Counted from the stretch's first letter, positions 9,847 through 19,443 are shown. The stretch: DNA of 64,000 bases from Crenobacter luteus (GCF_004345725.1 NZ_SLXG01000001.1:1-64000), one strand, 5' to 3'. The notes: generated by a model from the sequence alone, not told the origin. Translations and numbers: made by a program.

Positions 9847-10356
9847 GTGTCGCTGCCTGCATCGTCCTGCGTGCGCACGCGCGCCGGCGCTTTCGCGCTG
9901 GCGCTCGTCGTGTTCGTGCTCGACCAGTGGAGCAAGGTCTATTTCAACGGCCACTACCAGTACGGCGAAGTGCGCCCGGTGATCGACGGCTTTTTCAACT
10001 TCACGCTGCTGTACAACCCGGGCGCCGCGTTCAGCTTTCTCGCCGACGCCGGCGGCTGGCAGCGCCACTTCTTCACCGTGCTGGCGTTCGCGGTGTCGGG
10101 CTGGCTGGCGTGGCACATCGTCAAGGGCCGCTTCTCGGCGCTGATGAACTGGGCCGGCGGCCTCATCATCGGCGGCGCGATCGGCAACGTGGTCGACCGG
10201 CTGATCCACGGCCACGTGATCGACTTCATCCAGCTCTACTACCGCGACTGGTACTACCCGGCGTTCAATCTCGCCGACGCGGCGATCTGCCTCGGCGCCG
10301 TGCTGATGGTGATCGACAGCTTCAAACAGCCGGCCGGCGGCCGGCCGGAGGAATAA
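9847..10356 (+). CDS. lspA: Prolipoprotein signal peptidase (signal peptidase II)
   Basis: LspA is an inner-membrane aspartyl protease that cleaves lipoprotein signal peptides. Four transmembrane segments are visible. The two catalytic aspartates lie in [15 protein letters not shown] and FNLADAAI. I prefer GTG at 9847, with gaggagggga ideally spaced upstream, giving 169 residues; an in-frame ATG at 9829 would overlap ileS and lacks such a site. It is followed four bases later by ispH. Confidence 0.93.
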   Translation: MSLPASSCVRTRAGAFALALVVFVLDQWSKVYFNGHYQYGEVRPVIDGFFNFTLLYNPGAAFSFLADAGGWQRHFFTVLAFAVSGWLAWHIVKGRFSALMNWAGGLIIGGAIGNVVDRLIHGHVIDFIQLYYRDWYYPAFNLADAAICLGAVLMVIDSFKQPAGGRPEE

Positions 10357-10360
10357 GGCC

Positions 10361-11299
10361 ATGGCTCAGAGCCTCAACATCCAGCTCGCCAACCCGCGCG
10401 GCTTCTGCGCCGGCGTCGACCGCGCGATCGCCATCGTCGAGCGTGCGCTCGAACAGTTCGGCGCGCCGATCTACGTGCGCCACGAGGTGGTGCACAACCG
10501 CTTCGTCGTCGAAACGCTGCGCGAGAAGGGCGCGGTATTCATCGAGGACCTCGCCGACGTGCCGGTCGGCGCGACGCTGATCTACTCGGCGCACGGCGTG
10601 CCGCTGTCGGTGCGCGCCGAGGCCGAGGCGCGCGGGCTGAAGGTGTTCGACGCGACCTGTCCGCTCGTCACCAAGGTGCACGTCGAGGTGAAAAAGATGC
10701 GCGAGGCCGGCCTCGAGATCGTGATGATCGGGCACGCCGGCCACCCCGAGGTCGAAGGTACGATGGGCCAGAGCGACGGCGGCATGCACCTGGTCGAGAC
10801 CGTCGACGACGTCGCGGCGCTCGTCGTCGCCGACCCGGACAGGCTCGCTTACGTGACGCAGACCACGCTGTCGGTCGACGAGACGCGCGGCATCGTCGCC
10901 GCGCTGCGCGCGCGTTTTCCCACGATCCAGGGGCCGAAGAAGGACGACATCTGCTACGCGACGCAGAACCGCCAGGACGCGGTCAAGGCGCTGGCCGCCG
11001 ACTGCGACGTCGTCGTCGTCGTCGGCTCGCCGAACAGCTCGAACTCGAACCGGCTGCGCGAGGTCGCCGCGCTGCTGGGCGTCGACGCCTATATGGTCGA
11101 CAACGCCAGCCTGCTCGAGCCGGCCTGGTTCGACGGCAAGACAAAGGTCGGCGTGACCGCCGGCGCGAGCGCGCCCGAGGTGCTGGTGCAGGCGGTGATC
11201 GCGCGCATCGCCGAGATCGGCGGCGGCGGCGACGTGGTCGAACTGCCCGGCGTCGAGGAGCACACCACCTTCGCGCTGCCGGCCGGTTTGCGCGCCTGA
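10361..11299 (+). CDS. ispH: 4-hydroxy-3-methylbut-2-enyl diphosphate reductase
   Basis: IspH is the last enzyme of the MEP isoprenoid pathway and makes IPP and DMAPP using a [4Fe-4S] cluster. The 312-residue protein has the three cluster cysteines C16 (GFCAGVD), C100 (ATCPLV) and C198 (DICYAT), plus the catalytic glutamate region [10 protein letters not shown]. It ends the ribF operon and is followed by a terminator built from the repeated word. Confidence 0.96.
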   Translation: MAQSLNIQLANPRGFCAGVDRAIAIVERALEQFGAPIYVRHEVVHNRFVVETLREKGAVFIEDLADVPVGATLIYSAHGVPLSVRAEAEARGLKVFDATCPLVTKVHVEVKKMREAGLEIVMIGHAGHPEVEGTMGQSDGGMHLVETVDDVAALVVADPDRLAYVTQTTLSVDETRGIVAALRARFPTIQGPKKDDICYATQNRQDAVKALAADCDVVVVVGSPNSSNSNRLREVAALLGVDAYMVDNASLLEPAWFDGKTKVGVTAGASAPEVLVQAVIARIAEIGGGGDVVELPGVEEHTTFALPAGLRA

Positions 11300-11323
11300 A
11301 TCCGGCGCTAGCCGTCTGCATAG

Positions 11324-11360
11324 GCTCGGCCAACCTTGCGAGGTTGGCCGAGCTTTTTTT
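11324..11360 (+). terminator. Terminator made of two inverted copies of the repeated word
   Basis: gctcggccaacct (11324-11336) and aggttggccgagc (11341-11353) form a perfect 13-bp stem with a tgcg loop, followed by seven Ts. Both arms are exact copies of the window-wide word GGTTGGCCGAG. Neisserial uptake sequences often form terminators in the same way. Confidence 0.95.
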
Positions 11361-11457
11361 GCGGCCGTCGATACCCGCTTGGCGCGAAGGGGATTGAATT
11401 GTGTCGATCCATCCCTATCTTTCGCCCATCACCGACCAACCACTGACAAGCAGAACC

Positions 11458-13353
11458 ATGAGTATCGCAACCGAAACCCTGGGCTTTCAGACCGAAGTCA
11501 AGCAACTGCTGCAGTTGATGATCCATTCCTTGTATTCGAACAAGGAAATCTTCCTGCGCGAACTGATCTCCAACGCGTCCGACGCGGCCGACAAGCTGCG
11601 CTTCGAGGCGATCGCCAAGCCCGAACTGTACGAAAACGACGGCGAGCTGAAGATCCGCGTCACGCTGGACAAGGACGCGCGCACCGTCACCATCGCCGAC
11701 AACGGCATCGGCATGAGCCGCGCCGAGGCGATCGAGCACCTGGGCACCATCGCCAAGTCCGGCACGCGCGCCTTCTTCGACTCGCTGACCGGCGATGCCA
11801 AGCAGGATGCCAACCTGATCGGCCAGTTCGGCGTCGGCTTCTACTCGGCCTTTATTGTCGCCGACAAGGTGGTGGTGGAAAGCCGCCGCGCCGGCCTGCC
11901 GGCCGGTGAGGGCGTGCGCTGGGAGTCCGAAGGGCAGGGCGAGTTCTCGGTGAGCGCGATCGACAAGCCGGGCCGCGGCACCGAGATCGTGCTGCACCTG
12001 AAGGCCGGCGAGGACGACTTCCTCGACGAGTGGCGCGTCAAGAGCATCGTGCGCAAGTACTCCGACCACATCTCGATCCCGATCGAGATGAAGAAGGGCA
12101 ACAGCTACGGCGAGAACGGCGAAGTGATCGTGTCCGACGAGTTCGAGGCGGTCAACCAGGCGTCGGCCTTGTGGACGCGCAGCAAGAACGAGATCGACGA
12201 CGAGCAGTACAAGGAGTTCTACAAGCACGTCGCGCACGACTTCACCGAGCCCTTGGCGTGGAGTCACGCGCGCGTCGAGGGTCGCCAGGAATACACCGAG
12301 CTGTTGTATATCCCGTCGCGCGCGCCGTTCGACCTGTACGACCGCGAGCGCAAGCAGGGCATCAAGCTCTACGTGCGCCGCGTGTTCATCATGGAAGACG
12401 CCGAGAAGCTGATGCCGCACTACCTGCGCTTCGTGCGCGGCGTGATCGACAGCAACGACCTGCCGCTGAACGTCAGCCGCGAGATCCTGCAGGAAAGCCG
12501 CGACATCGACACCATCCGCGCCGGCTGCGTGAAGAAGGTGCTCGGCGTGCTCGAAGACCTCTCGGCCAACCAGACGGAAAAATACGCGACCTTCTGGAAG
12601 GAATTCGGCCAGGTGCTCAAGGAGGGCGTCGGCGAAGACTTCGCGAACAAGGAGCGCATCGCCAAGCTGCTGCGCTTCGCGACCACGTCGAGCGACGAGC
12701 AGACCGTGTCGCTGGCCGACTACGTCGCGCGGATGAAGGAAGGCCAGGACAAGATCTACTACATCACCGCCGACACGCCGGCCGCCGCCCGCCACAGCCC
12801 GCACCTCGAGGTGTTCAGGAAGAAGGGCGTCGAGGTGCTGCTCTTGACCGACCGCGTCGACGAGTGGATGGTCGCGCACCTGACCGAGTTCGACGGCAAG
12901 GCGCTGGTATCGGTCGCCAAGGGCGCGCTCGACCTCGGCGGCCTTGAGGACGAGGCCGACAAGGCGGCGCAGCAGCAGGCCGAGGAAGCCGCGCGTCCGG
13001 TGATCGCCAAGCTCAAGGAGGCACTCGGCGACAAGGTGGCCGAGGTGCGCGCCACCGCGCGCCTGACCGACAGCCCGGCCTGCCTCGTCAATCCGGAGCA
13101 CGGCATGAGCGCGCATCTGGAGCGCCTGCTGAAGTCGGCCGGCCAGGCGGTGCCGGTCAGCCGCCCGACGCTGGAGATCAACCCCGAGCATCCGCTGCTG
13201 GCGCGCCTGGCCGCCGAGAACGAGAGCGAGCGCATCGGCGAGCTGGCCGCGGTGCTGTTCGACCAGGCGCTGTTGGCCGAGGGCGGCAAGCTCGACGACC
13301 CGGCCGGCTTCGTCAAGCGCGTCAACGCCTTGCTGCTGGAAATGTCGCGCTGA
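11458..13353 (+). CDS. htpG: Chaperone HtpG (bacterial Hsp90)
   Basis: HtpG is the ATP-dependent Hsp90 chaperone, here 631 residues. The N-terminal GHKL ATPase is clear from [15 protein letters not shown] (about 35-49), ADNGIGM and [11 protein letters not shown]. The middle and dimerisation domains follow. The start giving [13 protein letters not shown] is chosen over an in-frame GTG 57 bases upstream because it fits the family N-terminus. The gene is flanked by terminators and so is monocistronic. I see no convincing heat-shock promoter directly upstream. Confidence 0.96.
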   Translation: MSIATETLGFQTEVKQLLQLMIHSLYSNKEIFLRELISNASDAADKLRFEAIAKPELYENDGELKIRVTLDKDARTVTIADNGIGMSRAEAIEHLGTIAKSGTRAFFDSLTGDAKQDANLIGQFGVGFYSAFIVADKVVVESRRAGLPAGEGVRWESEGQGEFSVSAIDKPGRGTEIVLHLKAGEDDFLDEWRVKSIVRKYSDHISIPIEMKKGNSYGENGEVIVSDEFEAVNQASALWTRSKNEIDDEQYKEFYKHVAHDFTEPLAWSHARVEGRQEYTELLYIPSRAPFDLYDRERKQGIKLYVRRVFIMEDAEKLMPHYLRFVRGVIDSNDLPLNVSREILQESRDIDTIRAGCVKKVLGVLEDLSANQTEKYATFWKEFGQVLKEGVGEDFANKERIAKLLRFATTSSDEQTVSLADYVARMKEGQDKIYYITADTPAAARHSPHLEVFRKKGVEVLLLTDRVDEWMVAHLTEFDGKALVSVAKGALDLGGLEDEADKAAQQQAEEAARPVIAKLKEALGDKVAEVRATARLTDSPACLVNPEHGMSAHLERLLKSAGQAVPVSRPTLEINPEHPLLARLAAENESERIGELAAVLFDQALLAEGGKLDDPAGFVKRVNALLLEMSR

Positions 13354-13377
13354 TTCTTTGTGTCGAAATAAATGGCG

Positions 13378-13406
13378 ACGGCGACCTCATGGTCGCCGTT
13401 TTTTTA
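13378..13406 (+). terminator. Terminator of htpG
   Basis: The stem acggcgacc/ggtcgccgt with a tcat loop is followed by a T-run. Confidence 0.88.
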
Positions 13407-13726
13407 TGACTGTCATAAGAATGAAAAATAACTCTGTGTCGGTTTGTGCGGCGGCTGTGATGCATTTCGGTTACAGTCGGCGCGAAGTGTTGTAAATTGA
13501 CAACGATTTTGGCGTGCCAGAAGCCTGATAAATCAGGGCTTGTCGGCAATTTTGCTCTGTACGAAGAAAAAAAACCGTCACGAAAAAACATGCCTTTTGA
13601 GTCTCTGAGTGGTTTGGTTCTATAGTGTCCCCACTCCCAAGCGGTAAATAGCTTTGCATGGAGATAGCGGTAAACCGGACCAGACCGGTGCCGAGACAAC
13701 ACGGACGCATTACGGAGATTTGGAGT
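13407..13726 (+). other. Long non-coding leader of the porin gene
   Basis: No gene is seen. The region is AT-rich compared with its surroundings. It contains the small inverted repeats gttgt-n6-acaac (13489-13504) and cctgat-aa-atcagg (13524-13537), then the porin promoter and an untranslated leader of about 100 bases. The repeats are candidate operator sites for porin regulation, but nothing identifies the regulator. Confidence 0.5.
13597..13626 (+). promoter_or_regulatory. Probable porin promoter
   Basis: TTGAGT (13597-13602) and TATAGT (13621-13626) are 18 bases apart. The -10 hexamer is the same as that of the OmpA-like gene. Confidence 0.6.
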
Positions 13727-14815
13727 ATGAACAAGAAGCTGATCGCCCTGGCCATCGCCACCCTGCCGGCCGCCGCCCTGGCCGACGTGACCTTGTACGG
13801 TCGCATCGCCGGCGGCGTCGAACACGACAGCGTCAAGACCGTCGACGGCCAGAAGCTGAGCCAGAACAACGTCGAGGACTACCTGTCCTGGATCGGCTTC
13901 AAGGGCCAGGAAGACCTCGGCAACGGCCTGAAGGCCCTCTGGCAGGTCGAAAGCCAGGTGTCGCTCGACGGCACCAATCCGGAAGGTTCCAGCGTGGGGC
14001 GCTTTGCGTCGCGCGATTCCTTCGTCGGCCTGGCCGGCGACTTCGGCAAGATCCGCCTCGGCAAGCTGACCAACGCGCAGCGCGACATGTTCGACCTGGA
14101 CGTGTGGAACAACTCGAACGGCGCCAACGCCCTCGACATCTTCAAGCGTACCGCGGCGCGTCCGAACAACGCCGTGCGCTACGACAGCCCCGACTTTGCC
14201 GGCTTCAGCGCCAGCGTGCTGTGGGGTTCGGGCGAGAACAAGAACACCTCGGCCAACAACAAGTCGTCCGATGTCGTGAACGTCGGTCTGACGTATCGCA
14301 ACGCCGGCTTCTTCGTCCAGTACGGCCACGACCAGCGCAAGAACGTTGCCGACACCAACACCAAGGGCAAGGCCGACACGCTGGAGGCGGGCTACGCGGC
14401 AAACGGTCTGCTGGTGTCGGTCGGCTTGCAGCGCACGACCGGCTATGACTGGGACGAGTACGCGTACTACAACGAGACCACCGGTTTCACCTTCAACCCG
14501 GGGCTGAAGAGCAAGGAAGCCGCGCTGACCGTTGCGTACTCGATCGGCGCGATCACTCCGAAACTGTCGCTGGCCAAAGGCTGGGATCAGAAGCTCGACG
14601 GCCAGAAACTTGCGGATACCGACTACAGCCAGTGGATCGTCGGCGCCGACTACGCGCTGTCCAAGCGTACCAAGCTGACGCTGGCGCACGGCCAACTGCG
14701 CTTCGGCGACAACGCGGGCTACTCGGTGCAGAGCGGCAACAATACCTTTGCCGGCATCATCGACGACGTCAAGAAGCAGAACACCACCTCGCTGAGCATG
14801 GAGCACTGGTTCTAA
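13727..14815 (+). CDS. Gram-negative trimeric porin
   Basis: The protein is a general diffusion porin of the betaproteobacterial/neisserial type, 362 residues as precursor. The signal peptide MNKKLIALAIATLPAAALA is followed by DVTLYGR, the usual first strand. Further marks are GFKGQEDLGNGLKA, the R-rich barrel segment SRDSFVGLAGDFGKIRLGK, a loop-3 region, and a C-terminal phenylalanine (MEHWF) needed for assembly by the Bam complex. The start is the ATG after tttggagt. Its own promoter and terminator suggest high independent expression. Confidence 0.93.
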   Translation: MNKKLIALAIATLPAAALADVTLYGRIAGGVEHDSVKTVDGQKLSQNNVEDYLSWIGFKGQEDLGNGLKALWQVESQVSLDGTNPEGSSVGRFASRDSFVGLAGDFGKIRLGKLTNAQRDMFDLDVWNNSNGANALDIFKRTAARPNNAVRYDSPDFAGFSASVLWGSGENKNTSANNKSSDVVNVGLTYRNAGFFVQYGHDQRKNVADTNTKGKADTLEAGYAANGLLVSVGLQRTTGYDWDEYAYYNETTGFTFNPGLKSKEAALTVAYSIGAITPKLSLAKGWDQKLDGQKLADTDYSQWIVGADYALSKRTKLTLAHGQLRFGDNAGYSVQSGNNTFAGIIDDVKKQNTTSLSMEHWF

Positions 14816-14848
14816 GTCGCGATCGCACGGCACGAAGTCAGTCGATTG

Positions 14849-14875
14849 AAGGGAGGCCAAGGCCTCCCTTTTTTT
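14849..14875 (+). terminator. Terminator of the porin gene
   Basis: aagggaggcc pairs with ggcctccctt and is followed by a T-run. Confidence 0.9.
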
Positions 14876-14908
14876 CGTCGTGCTGCCGGGCAAGGCGCCG
14901 CAGGCGAC

Positions 14909-14938
14909 AAAAAAGCCGTCGCGTTGCGACGGCTTTTT
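14909..14938 (-). terminator. Terminator of the GST gene
   Basis: aaaagccgtcgc (14911-14922) pairs with gcgacggctttt (14926-14937). On the minus strand the stem is followed by a T-run, so it can terminate the GST transcript; its symmetry allows action in both directions. Confidence 0.85.
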
Positions 14939-14959
14939 CGATTGGCGTGCCTGACGCGT

Positions 14960-15571
14960 TCAGGCGGCCGGCGGCAGCGTGTCGGCGAAGGACGCGCGGG
15001 CGGCGAGCTTCTGCTGCAGCGCGGCGAGGTTGGGGTGGAGGGTTTTCCAGTCGAACTGGGGGAAGCGGAAGTCGAGGTAGCCGAGGCAGACGCCGACCGC
15101 GATGTCGGCGATGCCGTAGCCCTCGCCGTTGCACCACAGCCGGTCGCCCAGGTCGGCCGACAGCTGGGCGAGGCCGCGCTCGACCTTGTGCTGCTGGCGC
15201 GCGATCCATTCCGGGCTCTGCTGCGCGGCAGGGCGGCGCTGTTCGACGACGATGGCGGCGGCGGCGTCGCAGATGCCGTCGGCCAGCGCCTCCCAGCGGC
15301 GCACGGCGATCAGGCTGCGCGTATCCTGCGGAAACAGCCGCGACACCGGCGAGATCGAGTCGAGGTATTCGACGATGACGCGCGAGTCGTACAGCGCGCT
15401 GCCGTCGTCGAGCACCAGCACCGGCACCTTGCCGAGCGGGTTGTACTGGGGCACCACCGAGTCGGCTTCCCACGGCTGGCTGGTCTCGAGCGGGCAGTCG
15501 ATCTTCTTCTCGAGCAGGGCGATGCGCACCTTGCGGGCGAAGGGGCTGGTCAGTGAGGCGATCAGTTTCAT
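14960..15571 (-). CDS. Glutathione S-transferase family protein
   Basis: This 203-residue protein has the two-domain GST fold. The N-terminal thioredoxin-like part starts MKLIASLTSPFARKVR, with the active-site serine/threonine region near residue 8 and the cis-proline segment GKVPVLVLDDG near 47-57. The all-helical C-terminal part carries GYGIADIAVGVCLGYLDFRF. Small single-gene GSTs of this type in proteobacteria are poorly characterised; glutathione-dependent detoxification or reduction is the likely role. Confidence 0.88.
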   Translation of the reverse strand: MKLIASLTSPFARKVRIALLEKKIDCPLETSQPWEADSVVPQYNPLGKVPVLVLDDGSALYDSRVIVEYLDSISPVSRLFPQDTRSLIAVRRWEALADGICDAAAAIVVEQRRPAAQQSPEWIARQQHKVERGLAQLSADLGDRLWCNGEGYGIADIAVGVCLGYLDFRFPQFDWKTLHPNLAALQQKLAARASFADTLPPAA

Positions 15572-15602
15572 GGTCGGGGGCGCGCGGGCAGAGTGAGGCG
15601 AT

Positions 15603-16292
15603 TCAGTTCAATTCTACCTTGCCGGAGACCTCGACGGAAATCGTGCTTTTGCCCGCCTGCCAGGTCGGCGCGCTGACGGCGTCGGCCTCGGGCGCGGCGG
15701 CGCTCTTGTACATCGCGACCGGGTAGGGCGAGACGCGGCCCTGTTCGCCGAGCGTCAGCTCCTTGACGCGGATCGCCGGCTTGTCGATGGCTCGGCCAAC
15801 CTCGGCCGCGCGCGCCTTGAAGGCGCGGATCGCCTCGGGAATCAGCGCCGCTTCGGTCGCGCGGCGCGCCTTGTCCGACACGCCGAACTGCACGTTCTCC
15901 AGCTGCATGAAGCCCTGCAGGCGGCCGATCAGCGCCGACAGTTCGGCCGTCTGCGGGCCGCGGATGCGCATTTCGCCGCGCCCCTGCCAGCCGCTGATGC
16001 GGCCGTTGCGGTCGTACTGCGGCCAGGTGCGCACCTGGCCGCCGCTGACGTCGGCGTCCTTGAGCTTGCCGGCCTCGGCGAGGCCCTGCTTGAGCGTGCG
16101 GTTGAGCCGGTCGGCCAGCCGCGCCGGGTCGCCGTGCTGGTCCTGCACGTAGAGGGTGACGCTGATCTGGTCGTTGTCGACCTCGCGCTCGGCGCTGCCG
16201 GACAGCGACAGTTGCGTCGCCTCGCTGGCGGCGTAGGCGGGCAGGGCGGTGCCCAGCGCGAAGGTCAGGAGCAGCGGGTTCAGGGCGCGCAT
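15603..16292 (-). CDS. Periplasmic SIMPL-domain (DUF541) protein
   Basis: The 229-residue product has a signal peptide (about 1-22, ending AYA) and a DUF541/SIMPL domain recognised by the REVDNDQISVTLYVQ start, repeated alternating strands, and the family-like WQAGKSTISVEVSGKVEL end. Members such as E. coli YggE are periplasmic and of unclear function, linked to oxidative stress. I chose the ATG after gaaaggat rather than a longer frame. A copy of the repeated word at 15791 encodes V-G-R-A with a CGA arginine codon. Confidence 0.85.
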   Translation of the reverse strand: MRALNPLLLTFALGTALPAYAASEATQLSLSGSAEREVDNDQISVTLYVQDQHGDPARLADRLNRTLKQGLAEAGKLKDADVSGGQVRTWPQYDRNGRISGWQGRGEMRIRGPQTAELSALIGRLQGFMQLENVQFGVSDKARRATEAALIPEAIRAFKARAAEVGRAIDKPAIRVKELTLGEQGRVSPYPVAMYKSAAAPEADAVSAPTWQAGKSTISVEVSGKVELN

Positions 16293-16330
16293 GGATATCC
16301 TTTCGTCATTGCAGCCGGCAAGCATAGGGG

Positions 16331-16372
16331 AAAAACAGGGCCCGGCCAACCCTGTGACAGGTTGACCGGGCC
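16331..16372 (-). terminator. Terminator of the ABC importer operon, variant word pair
   Basis: ggcccggccaacc (16339-16351) pairs with ggttgaccgggcc (16360-16372) with one mismatch. On the minus strand it is followed by ctg and five Ts. Both arms resemble degenerate copies of the repeated word. Confidence 0.8.
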
Positions 16373-16395
16373 TTTGGTTTTCCGCGGGGCGGCAA

Positions 16396-17190
16396 TCAGT
16401 CGAGCAGCAGCGCGTCGTCGGAAATCGCCTCGCCGCGCACGCGCTCGAACATCGCCAACAGGTCGGGCACGTCCATGTGGGCGCGCTCGTCGCCGGAGAC
16501 GTCGAGCACGACGCGGCCCTGGTGCAGCATGATGGTGCGTTCGCCGTGGTCGAGCGCCTGGCGCATCGAGTGGGTGACCATCAGCGTGGTCAGCTGCTGC
16601 TCCTTGACGATGCTGTCGGTCAGCTCGAGCACGAAGGCGGCGGTGCGCGGGTCGAGCGCCGCGGTGTGCTCGTCCAGCAGCAGGATCTGCGACGGCTGCA
16701 GCGACGCCATCAGCAGGCTGACCGCCTGGCGCTGCCCGCCCGACAGCAGGCCCATGCGGTCGGCCAGCCGGTTCTCGAGGCCGAGCTTGAGCGTGGCAAG
16801 CTTGCTGCGGAAAAAGTCGCGCTCGGACGCGTTGGCGGCGGCGCGGAAGCCGCGGCGCTGGCCGCGGCTCATCGCCAGCGCGAGGTTCTCCTCGATCGTC
16901 AGCCCCTCGCAGGTGCCGGCCATCGGGTCCTGGAACACGCGCGCGACCAGGCCGGCGCGCTGCCAGGCGTTCTGGCGCGTCACGTCGCGGCCGGCGATCT
17001 CGAGGCGGCCTTCGTCGACGATCAGGTCGCCGCTGATCGCGTTCAGGAAGGTCGACTTGCCGGCGCCGTTGGAGCCGATCACGGTGACGAACTGGCCCTG
17101 CGGGATCTCGAGGTCGAGGCCGCGCAGCGCGCGCGTCTCGATCGGGGTGCCGGGGTTGAAGGTTTTGGTCAGACCGGTCGCGCGCATCAT
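16396..17190 (-). CDS. ABC transporter ATP-binding protein (COG1101 type)
   Basis: This 264-residue ATPase energises the importer encoded with the next two genes. Walker A is GSNGAGKST (39-47), the signature is LSGGQRQ near 150, and Walker B is LLLDEHTAALD near 175, with the switch histidine in MVTHS. The DEH rather than DEP after Walker B is usual for this subfamily. Its ATG overlaps the permease stop by four bases. Confidence 0.92.
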   Translation of the reverse strand: MMRATGLTKTFNPGTPIETRALRGLDLEIPQGQFVTVIGSNGAGKSTFLNAISGDLIVDEGRLEIAGRDVTRQNAWQRAGLVARVFQDPMAGTCEGLTIEENLALAMSRGQRRGFRAAANASERDFFRSKLATLKLGLENRLADRMGLLSGGQRQAVSLLMASLQPSQILLLDEHTAALDPRTAAFVLELTDSIVKEQQLTTLMVTHSMRQALDHGERTIMLHQGRVVLDVSGDERAHMDVPDLLAMFERVRGEAISDDALLLD

Positions 17191-18125
17191 TTGGCGGCCT
17201 CCTTCTTGTTCGACGCGGCCGCGGCCGGGTTGGCCGAGCGTTTCTTCGGCATCAGTTTGCGTTTGATCATCGGCAGCACCAGCGCGAAGCCGACCAGCAC
17301 CGCGGTGATCAGGTTCAGGTCCTGCGCCTGCAGGCCGATGAAGTCGGCGTTCAGCGCCAGCGCAATGAGCAGGCGGTACAGCAGCGCGCCCAGCGCAGCG
17401 GCCAGCGTCACCAGGTAGATCGCGCGAGCCGGCAGGATGGTCTCGCCGATGATGACCGCGGCGAGGCCGACGACGATGGTGCCGATGCCCATCGAGATGT
17501 CGGCGCCGCCCTGCGTCTGCACGTAGAGCGCGCCGGCCAGCGCGATCAGCGCGTTCGACAGCGCCATGCCGGCCAGCACCATGCGGTCGGTGGCGATGCC
17601 CTGCGCGCGCGCCATGCGCGCGTTGGCGCCGGTGGCGCGCATCGCGAGGCCCGACTGCGACACGAAGTAGACGTCGAGCAGCAGCTTGACGACCAGCAGC
17701 ACGCCGACCAGCACCAGGGGCTGCAGCCAGGCCTGCGCCTCGAAGTTATCGCCGACGATGGGGCTGAACACGGTCGGCTCGCCGATCAGCGGCACGTTGG
17801 GCGCGCCCATGACGCGCAGGTTGATCGAGTACAGGCCGATCATCACCAGGATGCTGGCCAGCAACTGCAGGATGCCGAGCCGCACGTGCAGCCAGGCGGT
17901 GAGCAGGCCGGCGAGCGCGCCGGCGAGCATGCCGCAGAAGGTCGCCAGCCAAGGGTCCTGACCGGCGACGATCATGACCGCGGCGACCGCGCCGCCGAGC
18001 GGGAAGCTGCCGTCGGCGGTCAGGTCGGGGAAGTTGAGGATACGGAAGGAGATCAGGACGCCGAGCGCGACCAGGGCAAAAATCAGCCCGATTTCGAGCG
18101 CGCCGAGCAGGGAAATCATCGACAT
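17187..18125 (-). CDS. ABC transporter permease (COG4120 type)
   Basis: The 312-residue protein is an inner-membrane permease with about eight to nine hydrophobic helices and a lysine-rich cytoplasmic tail. The sequence SFRILNFPDLTADGSFPLGGA near the N-terminus is typical of the branched-chain/ribose-like permeases that pair with COG2984 binding proteins (TrpXYZ type). It lies between its binding protein and ATPase genes, with a partial terminator upstream. One copy of the repeated word occurs at 17228. Confidence 0.92.
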   Translation of the reverse strand: MSMISLLGALEIGLIFALVALGVLISFRILNFPDLTADGSFPLGGAVAAVMIVAGQDPWLATFCGMLAGALAGLLTAWLHVRLGILQLLASILVMIGLYSINLRVMGAPNVPLIGEPTVFSPIVGDNFEAQAWLQPLVLVGVLLVVKLLLDVYFVSQSGLAMRATGANARMARAQGIATDRMVLAGMALSNALIALAGALYVQTQGGADISMGIGTIVVGLAAVIIGETILPARAIYLVTLAAALGALLYRLLIALALNADFIGLQAQDLNLITAVLVGFALVLPMIKRKLMPKKRSANPAAAASNKKEAAK

Positions 18126-18144
18126 GGGGTGGCCTCGTCAATAC

Positions 18145-18178
18145 AAAAATCCGCCCGCGCCCTCGTGGGGGCGGGCGG
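18145..18178 (-). terminator. Attenuator between binding protein and permease genes
   Basis: On the minus strand, ccgcccgc and gcgggcgg arms are followed by a T-run five bases long. It lies inside the operon, so partial termination would leave more binding protein than permease. Confidence 0.65.
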
Positions 18179-18190
18179 CGGCGGGAACGC

Positions 18191-19171
18191 TTACTTCAGG
18201 ACTTCCTTCGCTTCCTTGACGAGGGCGGGAGACAGCGTCACGCCTTGCTTGGCGGCCGCGGTCTGGTTGACCATCAGGCTCAGGCTCTTGCCGGTCTGCG
18301 GGGCGATCGCGCCGGGCTTCTCGCCCTTGAGGATGCGCACCACGATCTTGCCGGTCTGGCGGCCCATTTCGTAGTAGTTCATGCCGTAGGCGGCCACGGC
18401 GCCGCGCTTGACGCTGTCGGTGTCGGCGGCCACCAGCGGCAGCTTGGACGCCTCGGCCACGCGCAGCAGCGATTCGTAGGCCGACACGACGTTGTTGTCG
18501 GTGCTGGTGTAGACGACGTCGCTCTTGCCGACCAGGCTCTTGGCGGCCGCCGGAATGTCGACGGTGCGCGGCGCGGCGGCCTCGACCAGGCTCATGCCGT
18601 GCTTGGCCAGCTCGGCCTTCAGCTGCTTGACGACGATGACCGAGTTCACCTCGCCCGGGCTGTACACCATGCCGACGCGCTTGGCGTCCGGCTTGACCTT
18701 CTTGATCAGCTCGACCTGCGGGCCCAGCGGCAGCATGTCGGACACGCCGGTGACGTTGGTGCCGGACGGCTTCCAGTCCTTGACCAGCTTGGCGGCGACC
18801 GGGTCGGTGACGGCGGTGAACACCACCGGGATGGTGCGGGTCGACGTCACCAGCGCCTGCGCGCTCGGCGTGGCGATCGCGACGATCACGTCGGGCTTGT
18901 CGCCGACGAACTTGCGGGCGATCTGGCCGGCGGTGGCGGTGTTGCCCTGTGCGCTCTGGAACTGATACTTGAGCGACTTGCCCGGCTCGAAGCCGGCGGC
19001 CTTCAGTTCGTCCTCGACGCCCTTGCGGGCGGCGTCCAGCGCCGGGTGTTCGACGATGGCGGTCACGGCGACCGATTTCATCTCGGCGGCATAGGCGCCG
19101 CCAGAGAGGGCGAGGCCGGCGAGTGCGGCCAGGGTGGAAGAGAGGATCAGTCGACGCGGAAAACGCTGCAT
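18191..19171 (-). CDS. ABC transporter substrate-binding protein (COG2984, TrpX-like)
   Basis: The 326-residue precursor has a signal peptide (MQRFPRRLILSSTLAALAG onward, cleavage after AYA near 28). Its mature part is a periplasmic type I binding fold with VTAIVEHPALDAARKGV, TPSAQAL and YSPGEVNS segments characteristic of COG2984. Streptococcal relatives bind tryptophan or tyrosine; the substrate here is unknown. The ATG at 19171 follows aaaggag. It is the promoter-proximal gene of the importer operon. Confidence 0.9.
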   Translation of the reverse strand: MQRFPRRLILSSTLAALAGLALSGGAYAAEMKSVAVTAIVEHPALDAARKGVEDELKAAGFEPGKSLKYQFQSAQGNTATAGQIARKFVGDKPDVIVAIATPSAQALVTSTRTIPVVFTAVTDPVAAKLVKDWKPSGTNVTGVSDMLPLGPQVELIKKVKPDAKRVGMVYSPGEVNSVIVVKQLKAELAKHGMSLVEAAAPRTVDIPAAAKSLVGKSDVVYTSTDNNVVSAYESLLRVAEASKLPLVAADTDSVKRGAVAAYGMNYYEMGRQTGKIVVRILKGEKPGAIAPQTGKSLSLMVNQTAAAKQGVTLSPALVKEAKEVLK

Positions 19172-19373
19172 GTACAACTCCTTTGTAGTGAGTCTGGCTC
19201 GCTTTGCTATGAGGCCCGGGACGGTTCTCGTCGTATCGGACCGGTTTTTGACATGTTTCGCCAAGAGAGGCGCAATTTTATTGCAAATCCGCGCGGTGTT
19301 TTCCCTCGCTTCTGGTGGAAAATTTCAAAATTAATAAAAAATTAAACGATTGTTTCTTGACGCGCAAGAAAAT

Positions 19374-19403
19374 GAAAAAAGGCGGCCAAAACGCTTGGCC
19401 GCC
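19374..19403 (-). terminator. Terminator of malate synthase gene
   Basis: ggcggccaa (19381-19389) pairs with ttggccgcc (19395-19403). On the minus strand the stem is followed by a run of Ts. The rest of 19172-19443 is AT-rich leader and promoter DNA of the importer operon, without a gene. Confidence 0.85.
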
Positions 19404-19443
19404 TTGATAGCTTGTGCCTAAATGCGGCACCAAAACAAGTCGC

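Noticed and set aside
11311-11320. gccgtctgca, one mismatch from the neisserial DUS core GCCGTCTGAA
   Set aside because: It is a single imperfect copy and I noticed no others, so chance is the simplest explanation.
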